A stretch of DNA of 24,002 nt from Bacteroidales bacterium (GCA_007122505.1 SKTQ01000101.1:1-24002), one strand, 5' to 3'. Shown: positions 1 to 7,708, numbered from the stretch's first letter. Notes: generated from the sequence alone by a model not told the origin. Numbers and translations: made by a program.

Positions 1-174
1 GTGGGTTTCTCCACGACCGGTTCTTCGACAGGTGGATCTTCTGCCGGAACTTCTTCCGTGGGTTTCTCGGCGACCGGTTCTTCGACAGGTGGATCTTCTG
101 CCGGAACTTCTTCCGTGGGTTTCTCTGCGACCGGTTCCTTCACAGGTAGTTCTGCGGGGGCTTCTTCAGCCGGT
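1..174 (-). repeat. Tandem 57-bp coding repeats (19-residue units)
   Basis: On the plus strand the units begin at 1, 58 and 115 with gtgggtttctc, and a degenerate fourth begins at 169, one codon shorter. The first two units are nearly identical at the base level, differing in only a few positions, so the array expanded recently by in-frame duplication. It encodes the Pro/Glu repeats of the overlapping gene and probably continues beyond the left edge. Confidence 0.9.
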
Positions 175-494
175 TTCTCCGCGTCCGGTTCTTGGACAGC
201 TTTATCATCGGCAGTTTCAGCAATCGGCGACTTGTTTCCGGATGGTGGTTTAACGGATTCGATTTCTTCAACTTCTTCCGCAATAAGTTGTTCTTTCGAA
301 TTTTGTGTCAATGCTGCTTCCGATTCACCATTGCCCTCTGTGTTTTGGGGCTGTTCAGGTTCATCCTGAACACTGTCTTTCGACCGGGATTGTTTTGTTT
401 TACCTAATTTTTTCTCGGCTTTTTCATTTGCCAGGCTCTCCTCCCCTGCATTCTGCGTGTCTGCTTTGGGGTCCAGTTGTTCTTTGTTTTCCAT
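1..494 (-). CDS. Pro/Glu/Ala-rich repeat protein, N-terminal part (3' end outside window)
   Basis: The reading frame opens with ATG at 494 and runs to the left edge without a stop, giving about 164 residues. The start is hydrophilic (MENKEQLDPKAD), followed by a Lys/Glu/Gln-rich stretch and then imperfect 19-residue repeats of the type AEKPTEEVPAEDPPVEEPV. There is no signal peptide, membrane segment or cysteine, so this part should be a disordered, strongly acidic, cytoplasmic extension. Such Glu/Pro-rich leaders precede DUF349 domains in some Bacteroidetes proteins; that is only a guess, because no folded domain lies inside the window. An opposite-strand Gly/Ser/Thr frame over the same bases is its mirror. 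The coding assignment is preferred because it has an ATG, a plausible upstream region and Bacteroidetes-like composition. The product is not otherwise recognised. Confidence 0.7.
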   Translation of the reverse strand, partial: MENKEQLDPKADTQNAGEESLANEKAEKKLGKTKQSRSKDSVQDEPEQPQNTEGNGESEAALTQNSKEQLIAEEVEEIESVKPPSGNKSPIAETADDKAVQEPDAEKPAEEAPAELPVKEPVAEKPTEEVPAEDPPVEEPVAEKPTEEVPAEDPPVEEPVVEKP

Positions 495-626
495 TAAACT
501 GATTTTCTTGTTACTAATTAAAGTTTAGAAGCAATGCTGCGCTATTTATACACCGTTTAAACAAGGTGTGAAGGCCCATAAATTCTCGGGCGTTGTGTTC
601 AATTCATGTCAATTTACAAATTCCTG

Positions 627-646
627 CAAAAATAGAAATATTTTTG
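627..646. promoter_or_regulatory. Palindrome carrying TATTTTTG -7 elements on both strands
   Basis: CAAAAATA at 627-634 and TATTTTTG at 639-646 form a perfect 8-bp inverted repeat around GAAA. Each arm read outwards is a full match to the Bacteroidetes -7 consensus TAnnTTTG. The minus-strand copy lies about 133 bases upstream of the ATG at 494 and could start the repeat-protein transcript. A TTG lies upstream on that strand (649-651), but the spacer is 14 bases, shorter than the usual 19-21. The same structure could instead act as a hairpin after the PLP-enzyme gene. Confidence 0.35.
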
Positions 647-693
647 TGCAACCGAGCATTTTCACTCCAATTACCGGTAATCTGCCATCGATT

Positions 694-1878
694 CTATTGA
701 ATATTATTCAGGGCCTGTTTCAAATCACTGATCAGATCTTCAACATTTTCAATACCAACCGACAAACGGACAAGACCGTCGGTAATGCCGGCTTTGATTC
801 GTGCATCCCTGTTCATTTTTGAATGTGTCATCGATGCAGGATGTTGAATCAATGTTTCAACACCCCCCAAAGAAACAGCCAATAAACAAAGTTTCACGCT
901 ATCCATCAATGCTTTCCCTGCTTCCACCCCGTTCTTCATCTCAAAACATATCATGGCTCCCGGACCTTTCATCTGTTTCCGGGCCAAATTATATTGCGGG
1001 TGTGTGGATAACCCGGGGTATTTCACCCATTCTACTTTTGGATGCTTCTCCAGAAATCCGGCAATTTTCATTGCATTATCCTGTGATCTGTCAATGCGCA
1101 AAGATAGTGTTTTCAGTCCACGGATCACCATATAGGCCTGATGGGGATCCATATTGCAGCCCAGGTTGATCATCATTGGACGCAAGAGATGATCAAGTTC
1201 TTTACTTTTGGTAACGATAAGACCGCCTACAATATCAGCATGACCGTTCATAAATTTGGTAAGCGAATGAAATACGATATCAAATCCATGGTCGAGGGGT
1301 TTTTGCAAATAAGGGCTGCAAAAGGTATTATCGGCAACTGTAATTAAACCGTGTTCCCTGGCAATGCTGACCACTTGATCCAAATCGGTAATATCCATTG
1401 TAGGGTTGGCGGGTGTTTCAATAAACAGCAAACGGGTGTTGGGTTTAATTGCCTGCCTGATATTATCTGGATTGCTTGTATCCAAATAGGTGGATTGAAT
1501 ACCATATTTGCTGTAATGGTTTTCCATAATCACCCTTGAGGGACCATACACAGCACCTGTACTGATCATATGGTCACCCTGTTTTAGCAATGCACTGTAA
1601 ATGGTATTAACTGCGCCCATTCCTGAACTTGTGGCAATTCCACGGTAACCGTTCTCCAACTCGGCTACCAGTTTTTCAAGGGAATCGATGGTGGGATTGT
1701 TCAACCGGGTGTATATATATCCGTCAGAGTCTCCTGAAAAACAGGCCGCTCCATGATCTGCGTTTTTAAACTTAAATGTACTGGTCTGATAAATTGGCAC
1801 TGTTGCGCTTCCATACTGGTCGTCGAACAGGCCGGCATGGATCAGTTTAGATTCAAAACCAAGGTTTTTAGTATCCAT
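694..1878 (-). CDS. Cys/Met-metabolism PLP enzyme, probable methionine gamma-lyase or cystathionine gamma-lyase
   Basis: This 394-residue protein has the usual length of the Cys/Met-metabolism PLP family (fold type I), which does beta/gamma eliminations or replacements on sulfur amino acids in the cytoplasm. Visible marks are YTRLNNPT near residue 57, the PLP-ring segment SSGMGA near 84-89, the DNTF aspartate at 183, the Schiff-base lysine in SLTKF (K208) and the closing RLSVGIE. SPYLQKPL resembles methionine gamma-lyases, but their hallmark cysteine in YGCT is replaced here (YGPS, P113), so the exact substrate is uncertain. A longer frame begins at a TTG at 1911 but overlaps the upstream gene. 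ATG 1878 (or the adjacent ATG 1881) follows that gene's stop by about 13 bases, and the two are probably co-transcribed. Confidence 0.88.
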   Translation of the reverse strand: MDTKNLGFESKLIHAGLFDDQYGSATVPIYQTSTFKFKNADHGAACFSGDSDGYIYTRLNNPTIDSLEKLVAELENGYRGIATSSGMGAVNTIYSALLKQGDHMISTGAVYGPSRVIMENHYSKYGIQSTYLDTSNPDNIRQAIKPNTRLLFIETPANPTMDITDLDQVVSIAREHGLITVADNTFCSPYLQKPLDHGFDIVFHSLTKFMNGHADIVGGLIVTKSKELDHLLRPMMINLGCNMDPHQAYMVIRGLKTLSLRIDRSQDNAMKIAGFLEKHPKVEWVKYPGLSTHPQYNLARKQMKGPGAMICFEMKNGVEAGKALMDSVKLCLLAVSLGGVETLIQHPASMTHSKMNRDARIKAGITDGLVRLSVGIENVEDLISDLKQALNNIQ

Positions 1879-1891
1879 CATTAAAAAAAAA

Positions 1892-2248
1892 TTAATAGTT
1901 TCCGGAGTCAAGCATGATCAGTGTACAGTCTTCCAAACAATCAATGCCACTGCTTTCAGCCATCTCTTCCAGTTTTTTATTATACGTACCGGGATTGAAA
2001 ATGATACGTTTTGGTTTCAGAGAAATGATATACTCAAGATATTCTTCCTGGTTGGCGGGGCCTAAATACAGTGTAACCGTGTGGATATCCTCCAAAGGAG
2101 GCGTACCCTTTATTACATTGACTTCATCAATCTCCGTTTCCCGTTTGCCAATGGCAACCACTTCTTTATCATTGGCCAGCAAGCGCTTGATCGCCTTGTG
2201 CGAATATCGCAACGGATTCGGGCTGGCTCCCAATACAAGTGTTTTCAT
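1892..2248 (-). CDS. CoA-binding domain protein (YccU-like)
   Basis: This 118-residue single-domain protein starts at ATG 2248 with MKTLVLGASPNPLRYSHKA. The Gly-rich loop after a first hydrophobic strand and the SPNP/YSHKA segment are typical of the CoA_binding_2 Rossmann family. A second mark is PKRIIFNPGTYN near 78-89, followed by CLEDCTLIML near the end. Family members bind CoA, and some are linked to protein CoAlation or acyl-CoA ligase chemistry, but the role of the short stand-alone form is unknown. A longer frame to 2293 adds 15 unconserved-looking residues and is not preferred. The stop is about 13 bases before the PLP-enzyme start, suggesting a two-gene operon. Confidence 0.85.
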   Translation of the reverse strand: MKTLVLGASPNPLRYSHKAIKRLLANDKEVVAIGKRETEIDEVNVIKGTPPLEDIHTVTLYLGPANQEEYLEYIISLKPKRIIFNPGTYNKKLEEMAESSGIDCLEDCTLIMLDSGNY

Positions 2249-2334
2249 GCGTTTATATTTTGTTTTAATGTGTGAAAGGTGAAAAGGTCTCATTAAAAAT
2301 TGGAAATATTCATATAAAACCGCATTTTTATCAT

Positions 2335-2403
2335 GGACAGGTCAAGCCCTGTCCCTACGTTTTTTCTCCTTAAAAAAAACCTATGGCCTGTCAAGCCAGG
2401 CCA
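2335..2403. repeat. Paired REP-like hairpins with a shared TCAAGC loop
   Basis: Hairpin 1: GGACAGG (2335-2341), loop TCAAGC, CCTGTCC (2348-2354). Hairpin 2: TGGCCTG (2384-2390), loop TCAAGC, CAGGCCA (2397-2403). Both stems are perfect 7-bp pairs with the same six-base loop. Between them, a run of T (about 2360-2365) and a run of A (about 2372-2379) can also pair. The layout resembles a dispersed REP/MITE-type intergenic repeat. It lies in the 283-base gap between the OsmC gene and the CoA-binding gene, followed by a pyrimidine-rich stretch. Confidence 0.6.
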
Positions 2404-2531
2404 ATACGGGACGAGACATTTTCCATTTTCTACATACTACATACTTCTTACTTCTTACTTTTTACTCTTTCTTTCACTCCCTCGCCCACTCTCTCTTTCG
2501 CTCCCGCTCTCCAACGGTATCCGGGCAAAGC

Positions 2532-2927
2532 TTAACTTCCGGTATTCACAACAAATTCAGGAGCGTTCGCAATGTGTTTTTTTACGGAGCAAGCTTCTGC
2601 AGCTTTAATTAATGGAGGCTTGTACTGAGGCGGAAAATCATCGGGCAAAATGATTTCAATCTCCACTTTGGTGATCATCCGGGATTGGTTATCCATATGC
2701 ATTCTCTGGATTAACTCAATATTCTCTTCTGGGATATTTCTTTGCCGGCAGAAGGATTTTACATAAAATCCTGCACAGGTACCGATGGATGCAAGAAACA
2801 AGTCAAATGGCGAGGGTTCGGTACCGTCACCACCAGCACCTTGTGGCTGGTCTGTGCGTATCAGAAAACCTTTGTAATGGGCGTCGACTTTCTGGTTGTC
2901 ACCCAGTGTAATTTTCATCTCTCTCAT
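2532..2927 (-). CDS. OsmC family protein (redox-active cysteine pair)
   Basis: This 131-residue protein matches the OsmC/Ohr fold, small cytoplasmic thiol-dependent proteins, some of which reduce organic hydroperoxides. Visible marks are GGDGTEPSPFDLFLASIGTC, which places the first cysteine at C51 on the long central helix, and the second at C113 in EACSVKKHI near the C-terminus, the usual two-cysteine arrangement. A further Cys lies at 60. The sequence is nearer the YhfA-like subgroup than true Ohr, so peroxidase activity is not assured. An in-frame ATG three codons in (2918), preceded by GAGAG, is an alternative start. The gene lies 12 bases after the thioesterase gene, so both are likely in one transcript. 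Confidence 0.88.
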   Translation of the reverse strand: MREMKITLGDNQKVDAHYKGFLIRTDQPQGAGGDGTEPSPFDLFLASIGTCAGFYVKSFCRQRNIPEENIELIQRMHMDNQSRMITKVEIEIILPDDFPPQYKPPLIKAAEACSVKKHIANAPEFVVNTGS

Positions 2928-2939
2928 AACTCCAAACGC

Positions 2940-3356
2940 TTATGGTTCAAATTGTTTGTAATCATTCATTCTGTTTAGAAACCATGAAGGTGCACCGCAG
3001 GGCCTGCCAGTTTCCTTATTTAGAAAGGCAAGGATGGTGGTACCCTTGTTCAGCAATACGCCTTCTTCATTAAATATATCATAATCAAAATGCATCCTGG
3101 AAGAGGGTTTATCTGGCACAGTTGTTTGAATTGTCAGCAAGTCATCATATCGGGCAGGCCGGATATATTTAATGTGCATACTGGCGATTGGCATCACCAC
3201 GCCTTTCTCTTCCATTTCTCTGTATGTCATTCCCAATTGTCGCATGGCATCCGCTCTTCCCACTTCATAATACTGGGGATAGTTTCCATAGTAAACGAAT
3301 CCCATTTGATCTGTTTCGGCGTAACGGACACGCAATTGGGTTTTAAATACAAACAT
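2940..3356 (-). CDS. Acyl-CoA thioesterase, YbgC/4-hydroxybenzoyl-CoA thioesterase hot-dog family
   Basis: The 138-residue length fits a single hot-dog domain. The N-terminal motif RYAETDQMGFVYYGNYPQYY contains the catalytic aspartate of the YbgC/4HBT family (D16) and the following G.V...NY pattern; EVGRADAMR then starts the central helix. Family members hydrolyse short-chain or aromatic acyl-CoA thioesters in the cytoplasm; the substrate cannot be read from the sequence. ATG 3356 places the first beta strand directly after the start. The gene follows secA by 63 bases and precedes the OsmC gene by 12 bases. Confidence 0.88.
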   Translation of the reverse strand: MFVFKTQLRVRYAETDQMGFVYYGNYPQYYEVGRADAMRQLGMTYREMEEKGVVMPIASMHIKYIRPARYDDLLTIQTTVPDKPSSRMHFDYDIFNEEGVLLNKGTTILAFLNKETGRPCGAPSWFLNRMNDYKQFEP

Positions 3357-3419
3357 AGTTTTCAGAAAATTAAGATTAAACTCAATAACCGGATGGGTTG
3401 ATCCTGGAGATATATTTCT

Positions 3420-6400
3420 TTATCCAGCTTTGCCATGGCATTGTTTGTATTTCTTTCCGCTGCCGCAAGGGCAAGGCTCATTTCGGCCCACTTTTTTCTC
3501 TACCCGCACCGGTTGCGCTTTCTCCTGTCCTGCTCTGCTGCCGGGGAGGTCACTGCGGCCGGTTTTCAGTTTACTCATATCCATCCGCTCCTGATCGGTT
3601 CCTCTTTGAATTTGCGCGGGATCCCTAACGGGAAGCCTTGCTTTCCCGAGGAAAGAAATAATATCTTTATTTACTTTTTGAAGCATTTTTTTAAACAATT
3701 CAAATGATTCAAATTTATAGATCAGCAAGGGGTCTTTCTGTTCATAGGCAGCTCCCTGAACCGACTGCTTCAGGTCGTCCATTTCCCGGAGGTGGTCTTT
3801 CCAGGAATTGTCGATGATACCCAGGGTGATCCCCTTTTCCAATGCCAATGAAACCTCTCTGCCTTCAGTCTCATATGCTTTCTTGAGGTTGGCAATCATG
3901 TTGAGGGTTTTCATCCCGTCGGTTATGGGGATAGCGATGTTTTCGTATTTTTGGGCGGCTTTTTCGTAAACTTCTTTGATCACGGGGTAGGCGGTTTCCG
4001 CGATCTGTTCATTTTTCCGCTTGTAGGCCTCAAGAGCCTTTTCGTACAATGCTTCTGTGAGCTTTTCTCCCTTTGTTTCAAGGAACTCTGATTCACTGAA
4101 TGGTGGTTCAACGCCAAATGTTCTCAGCAATTCAAAGGTGAATCCATCAAAATCACCTTGTTCCTGGAAGTCAAATATCAATTGTTCGCAAGTGTCGAAC
4201 ATCATGTTGGCGATATCCACTGCCAGTCGATCTCCGAAGAGGGCGTTTCGTCGTTTTTTATAAATTACTTCCCGCTGGGCGTTCATCACATCGTCGTATT
4301 CCAGCAGGCGCTTTCTGATACCGAAGTTGTTTTCCTCAACTTTTTTCTGTGCCCTTTCGATCGATTTTGTGATCATGGAGTGTTGAATCACTTCGCCTTC
4401 CTTGAGTCCCATGCGGTCCATGAGGGAAGAGATTCTTCCGGAGCCGAAAACCCTCATGAGGTCATCTTCCAGCGATACGAAGAACTGGGAGGATCCGGGG
4501 TCACCCTGTCGTCCGGCACGACCGCGTAACTGCCTGTCAACGCGTCGTGATTCGTGCCTTTCCGTACCGAGGATCGCCAATCCTCCTGCTTCCCGAACAC
4601 CAGGCCCCAACTTTATGTCGGTACCACGTCCGGCCATGTTGGTGGCGATGGTTACCGTACCGGGTTGTCCGGCCTCTTTCACTACATGGGCCTCTTTTTG
4701 GTGTTGTTTGGCATTCAATATATTGTGAGAAATGGAGCGCAGCTTTAACATCCTGCTTAACAGCTCTGACGTTTCAACGGATGTAGTACCCACCAGAACC
4801 GGCCGTCCGGCATTAACCAGGTTGCCGATCTCATCAATGATGGCATTGTATTTCTCCCTTTTGGTCTTATAGATCAGGTCTTCTCTGTCATCGCGCATAA
4901 CAGGCCGGTGTGTGGGGATTGCCACCACATCCAATTTATAAATGTTCCATAACTCTCCTGCTTCCGTTTCAGCGGTACCGGTCATACCGGCGAGTTTTCG
5001 GTACATCCTGAAGTAGTTTTGCAGGGTAATGGTGGCATAGGTTTGGGTAGCCGCCTCGATCCTTACATTTTCCTTTGCCTCAATGGCCTGGTGCAAGCCA
5101 TCGGAATAACGGCGCCCCTCCATGATTCGGCCAGTTTGTTCATCAACAATCTTTACCTTGTTATCCATGATCACATATTCTGTATCTTTTTCAAACAAGG
5201 TATATGCTTTGAGCAACTGATTGATGGTATGTACACGCTCACTTTTCACCTGAAAATCCTGGAGCAGTTCATTCTTTTTATCCAGTTTTTCTTCAGAGGA
5301 AAGACCTGATTTTTCCAGTTCAGCAATTTCTGAGCCAATATCGGGAAGGATAAAAAAGCCGGGGTCGTCGGTTTGGCTGGTGATAAGGTCTATGCCTTTT
5401 TCAGTAAGCTCTATGGAGTTGTTTTTTTCTTCAATGACAAAGTAAAGCTCATCATCAATGATATGCATATGCTTATTTTGCTCCTGCATGTAGAAATTCT
5501 CTGTTTTCTGGAGAATGCTTTTCATGCCCGGTTCGGAGAGAAACTTGATAAGCGCTTTATTTTTGGGAAGCCCCCTGTGTGCGCGTAACAGCAATTCGCC
5601 CCCCTTTTTCTCATCGGGTTGACCGTCTTTTGGAATAAGGAGCTTTCTGGCATCTGCGAGCAAATTTGTGACCAGCATTCGCTGGGCGCTGTATAGTTTT
5701 TCAACCTTCGGCTTCATTTCATGAAACTCATGCTTTTCGCCCTGCGGGGTGGGCCCTGAAATGATGAGTGGGGTGCGGGCATCATCAATGAGGACAGAGT
5801 CTACCTCATCAACAATGGCATAATTGAGTTTTCTTTGCACCAGTTCACCGGGATTTTTGGACATGTTATCCCTAAGATAGTCAAAGCCAAATTCATTGTT
5901 TGTACCGTAGGTGATATCGGCATGATATGCGGCTCTCCTTTCATTGGAATGGGGTGTATGTTTATCGATACAGTCGACTTTCATACCATGAAACTGGAAC
6001 AGCATACCCATCCACTCCGAGTCTCGTTTTGCCAGATAGTCATTGACCGTCACAATATGCACACCTTTTCCCGGAAGTGCATTCAGATAAACCGGCAATG
6101 TGGCCACCAGTGTTTTCCCTTCTCCTGTGGCCATCTCAGCAATTTTTCCTTTATGCAGGTGTATCCCGCCAATTAATTGCACGTCATAGTGTACCATATC
6201 CCAGGTGATCAGGTTGCCACCTGCCATCCACTGGTTTTTGTAGTATGCTTTGCTGCCGCGAATCTCAATATTAGGCCTGGTAGCTGCCAGCTCCCGGTCA
6301 TAATCATTGGCGGTTACCTCAACCTCATCGTTCTCTTTAAAGCGTCGCCCTGTTTCCTTAATTACAGAAAATGCTTCAGGTATCAGGGTTTCAAGCAGTT

Positions 6401-6704
6401 CTTCCGTTTTCTCATTCTGAAGGTCGTCAAGCTTGTCAATCTGATTGTAAATATTCTCTTTTTCTTCAATGTCGAGATCATAATTCGTTTCCAGGTATTC
6501 ACGCAATGTGTCGATTTGTCTTTGCTCTTCAGCAACATGTCCGGCAATACGTTCCTTCAATTCCCTGGTTTTGTCCCTTAGCTGGTCATTGTCAAGTGTT
6601 TTAATTTCCTCATAGGTTTGTAAGGTCTTTTCCAGGATGCCTTTGATTTCCTTATAATCCCTTTCTGCTTTACTACCAAATATTTTCTTTACAAGACTGA
6701 GCAT
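3420..6704 (-). CDS. secA: Preprotein translocase ATPase SecA
   Basis: SecA drives export of unfolded preproteins through SecYEG by ATP hydrolysis at the inner face of the membrane. At 1,094 residues it is longer than the approximately 900 of E. coli, as usual in Bacteroidetes. Visible are the N-terminal helix MLSLVKKIFG, Walker A ATGEGKT at 192-198, Walker B/DEAD-type VDEVDS near 298-303, the second motor domain with TNMAGRGTDI, and QLRGRAGRQGDPGSS. The C-terminus has the zinc-binding SEC-C tail CPCGSGKKYKQCH that contacts SecB or ribosomes. Extra sequence roughly at residues 325-480 separates motor elements and corresponds to the phylum's known insertion. The start is ATG 6704, with a good -7 element 20 bases upstream. 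The frame is intact. Confidence 0.98.
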   Translation of the reverse strand: MLSLVKKIFGSKAERDYKEIKGILEKTLQTYEEIKTLDNDQLRDKTRELKERIAGHVAEEQRQIDTLREYLETNYDLDIEEKENIYNQIDKLDDLQNEKTEELLETLIPEAFSVIKETGRRFKENDEVEVTANDYDRELAATRPNIEIRGSKAYYKNQWMAGGNLITWDMVHYDVQLIGGIHLHKGKIAEMATGEGKTLVATLPVYLNALPGKGVHIVTVNDYLAKRDSEWMGMLFQFHGMKVDCIDKHTPHSNERRAAYHADITYGTNNEFGFDYLRDNMSKNPGELVQRKLNYAIVDEVDSVLIDDARTPLIISGPTPQGEKHEFHEMKPKVEKLYSAQRMLVTNLLADARKLLIPKDGQPDEKKGGELLLRAHRGLPKNKALIKFLSEPGMKSILQKTENFYMQEQNKHMHIIDDELYFVIEEKNNSIELTEKGIDLITSQTDDPGFFILPDIGSEIAELEKSGLSSEEKLDKKNELLQDFQVKSERVHTINQLLKAYTLFEKDTEYVIMDNKVKIVDEQTGRIMEGRRYSDGLHQAIEAKENVRIEAATQTYATITLQNYFRMYRKLAGMTGTAETEAGELWNIYKLDVVAIPTHRPVMRDDREDLIYKTKREKYNAIIDEIGNLVNAGRPVLVGTTSVETSELLSRMLKLRSISHNILNAKQHQKEAHVVKEAGQPGTVTIATNMAGRGTDIKLGPGVREAGGLAILGTERHESRRVDRQLRGRAGRQGDPGSSQFFVSLEDDLMRVFGSGRISSLMDRMGLKEGEVIQHSMITKSIERAQKKVEENNFGIRKRLLEYDDVMNAQREVIYKKRRNALFGDRLAVDIANMMFDTCEQLIFDFQEQGDFDGFTFELLRTFGVEPPFSESEFLETKGEKLTEALYEKALEAYKRKNEQIAETAYPVIKEVYEKAAQKYENIAIPITDGMKTLNMIANLKKAYETEGREVSLALEKGITLGIIDNSWKDHLREMDDLKQSVQGAAYEQKDPLLIYKFESFELFKKMLQKVNKDIISFLGKARLPVRDPAQIQRGTDQERMDMSKLKTGRSDLPGSRAGQEKAQPVRVEKKVGRNEPCPCGSGKKYKQCHGKAG

Positions 6705-6723
6705 ATGTGCGTTTTTTAAACTA

Positions 6724-6731
6724 CAAAGATA
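6724..6731 (-). promoter_or_regulatory. Putative secA promoter -7 element (TATCTTTG)
   Basis: Read on the minus strand, TATCTTTG matches TAnnTTTG exactly and lies 20-27 bases before the secA ATG. A clear -33 TTG at the normal distance is missing; the closest is a TTTC. It lies just downstream of the DUF2795 terminator, which supports independent transcription of secA. Confidence 0.5.
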
Positions 6732-6765
6732 ATCAAAATATATCCATGAAAGGCCGCCGTGTGGT

Positions 6766-6793
6766 TAAGAAAAAACCGGCACTTGGCCGGTTT
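6766..6793 (-). terminator. Rho-independent terminator of the DUF2795 gene
   Basis: AAACCGGC (6773-6780) and GCCGGTTT (6786-6793) form a perfect 8-bp stem with a five-base loop. On the minus strand the stem runs into six T residues and then CTT. It lies about 22 bases after the DUF2795 stop and separates that gene from secA. Confidence 0.88.
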
Positions 6794-6815
6794 GGAATAT
6801 CTTCAGATGATCGCT

Positions 6816-7037
6816 TTAATATTCATCCTCATGAAAAAAGAAATCATCTTTTGTTGGGTAATCCGGCCAAATGTCTTCAATGCTTTCATAAACATCTCCT
6901 TCATCTTCAATTTCCTGGAGGTTTTCTATTACCTCCATCGGAGCACCCGAACGAAGAGCGTAATCGATCAACTCTTCCTTCGTTGCAGGCCATGGCGCAT
7001 CTTCCAGTTTTGAAGCCAATTCTAAGGTCCAATACAT
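6816..7037 (-). CDS. DUF2795 family small acidic protein
   Basis: This 73-residue acidic protein begins MYWTLELASKLEDAPWPATK and continues ELIDYALRSGAPMEVIENLQEIEDEGD, which is the core of the DUF2795 family as found across Bacteroidetes. It ends IWPDYPTKDDFFFHEDEY. It has no signal peptide, membrane segment or cysteine, and its function is not known. The gene forms a complete one-gene unit: a consensus promoter upstream, a hairpin terminator downstream, and secA transcribed separately after it. Despite its size, the conserved sequence and flanking signals make it a confident gene. Confidence 0.92.
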   Translation of the reverse strand: MYWTLELASKLEDAPWPATKEELIDYALRSGAPMEVIENLQEIEDEGDVYESIEDIWPDYPTKDDFFFHEDEY

Positions 7038-7062
7038 AACTTGAAGGGTTGGTTTTTTTTTG

Positions 7063-7092
7063 CAAAAGTATGTTTTTTTATCAATAAAGCAA
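7063..7092 (-). promoter_or_regulatory. Consensus Bacteroidetes promoter of the DUF2795 gene
   Basis: On the minus strand, TTG (7092-7090), a 19-base spacer, and TACTTTTG (7070-7063) reproduce the TTG / N19-21 / TAnnTTTG promoter pattern exactly. The -7 element ends 25 bases before the ATG at 7037. Confidence 0.8.
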
Positions 7093-7098
7093 CATTTA

Positions 7099-7138
7099 TT
7101 GCAGAAATTGGTTTAGTAACTTAACATTTTTTCTGCAA
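7099..7138. promoter_or_regulatory. Inverted repeat between the DUF2795 and smpB genes
   Basis: TTGCAGAAA (7099-7107) and TTTCTGCAA (7130-7138) are perfect 9-bp inverted repeats with 22 bases between them. They lie between the divergently transcribed DUF2795 and smpB genes, next to the DUF2795 -33 element. This could be an operator or a hairpin in a leader; no protein can be assigned. Confidence 0.4.
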
Positions 7139-7181
7139 GGCTTGATTTTCTTATTAATTTCGCATCCTAAAGCATCAATTT

Positions 7182-7628
7182 ATGCCATCCAAAGTTGAAA
7201 TAAAAAACAAAAAAGCGGGTTTTGAGTACTTTCTTTTGGAGCAATATACCGCCGGAATCGTACTTACAGGCACTGAAATCAAATCCATACGCTCCGGCAA
7301 AGCAAGTTTGAATGAGGCTTACTGTGCATTCAGCGGACACGAGCTTTTTGTCAGGAATATGCACATAGCGCCCTATTCCCATGGAACATATAACAATCAC
7401 GAGCCAAAAAGGGAGAGAAAACTGCTGTTGACAGGCCGCGAACTGAAAAAGCTAAAAGCCAGAATTGAGGAAAAAGGTTTCACCCTGGTTCCGGTTTTGT
7501 TGTACATCAACGAAAATGGGTTTGCCAAATTAGATATTTCGCTGGCAAAAGGTAAAAAAATGCATGACAAGCGGGAAACGCTTAAGAGTAAGGACATCCA
7601 GCGAGAAATAGACAGGGGAAGCATGTAA
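7182..7628 (+). CDS. smpB: SsrA-binding protein SmpB
   Basis: SmpB binds tmRNA and takes it to stalled ribosomes for trans-translation in the cytoplasm. The 148-residue length is normal. Clear family motifs are KKAGFEYFLLEQYTAGIVLTGTEIKS near 11-35, SLNEAYCAF, the central HIAPYSHGTYNNHEPKRERKLLL, and the basic tail AKGKKMHDKRETLKSKDI, which enters the decoding centre. ATG 7182 fits the family N-terminus. A weak -7-like TAATTTCG lies at 7155-7162. No tmRNA gene is visible in the window. The gene converges on the S41 peptidase gene. Confidence 0.97.
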   Translation: MPSKVEIKNKKAGFEYFLLEQYTAGIVLTGTEIKSIRSGKASLNEAYCAFSGHELFVRNMHIAPYSHGTYNNHEPKRERKLLLTGRELKKLKARIEEKGFTLVPVLLYINENGFAKLDISLAKGKKMHDKRETLKSKDIQREIDRGSM

Positions 7629-7708
7629 GAAGGGCAACCAATGCGCAACATGCACAAGCTGCCCCCCTGATCATTCTTTAGAAAGCCTTATTCCCTCCCA
7701 GGCAATGT

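Noticed and set aside
1..174. CRISPR array
   Set aside because: The units are contiguous, in frame and coding, with no unique spacers.
1..369. Gly/Ser/Thr-rich plus-strand open frame
   Set aside because: It is the complement of the Pro/Glu repeat gene; the minus-strand frame has an ATG and natural composition, while the plus frame enters from the edge and its sequence is only the repeat read backwards.
550..569. ACACC...GGTGT hairpin as a terminator
   Set aside because: It has internal mismatch or bulge and no T run on either strand at the right side.
1879..1911. Longer N-terminus for the PLP enzyme from TTG 1911
   Set aside because: It overlaps the upstream gene by 20 bases and adds residues outside the family fold; ATG 1878/1881 fits better.
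7629..7708. Bidirectional terminator between smpB and the S41 gene
   Set aside because: Only a weak GGGCA/TGCCC pairing with a long loop and no T run was found.
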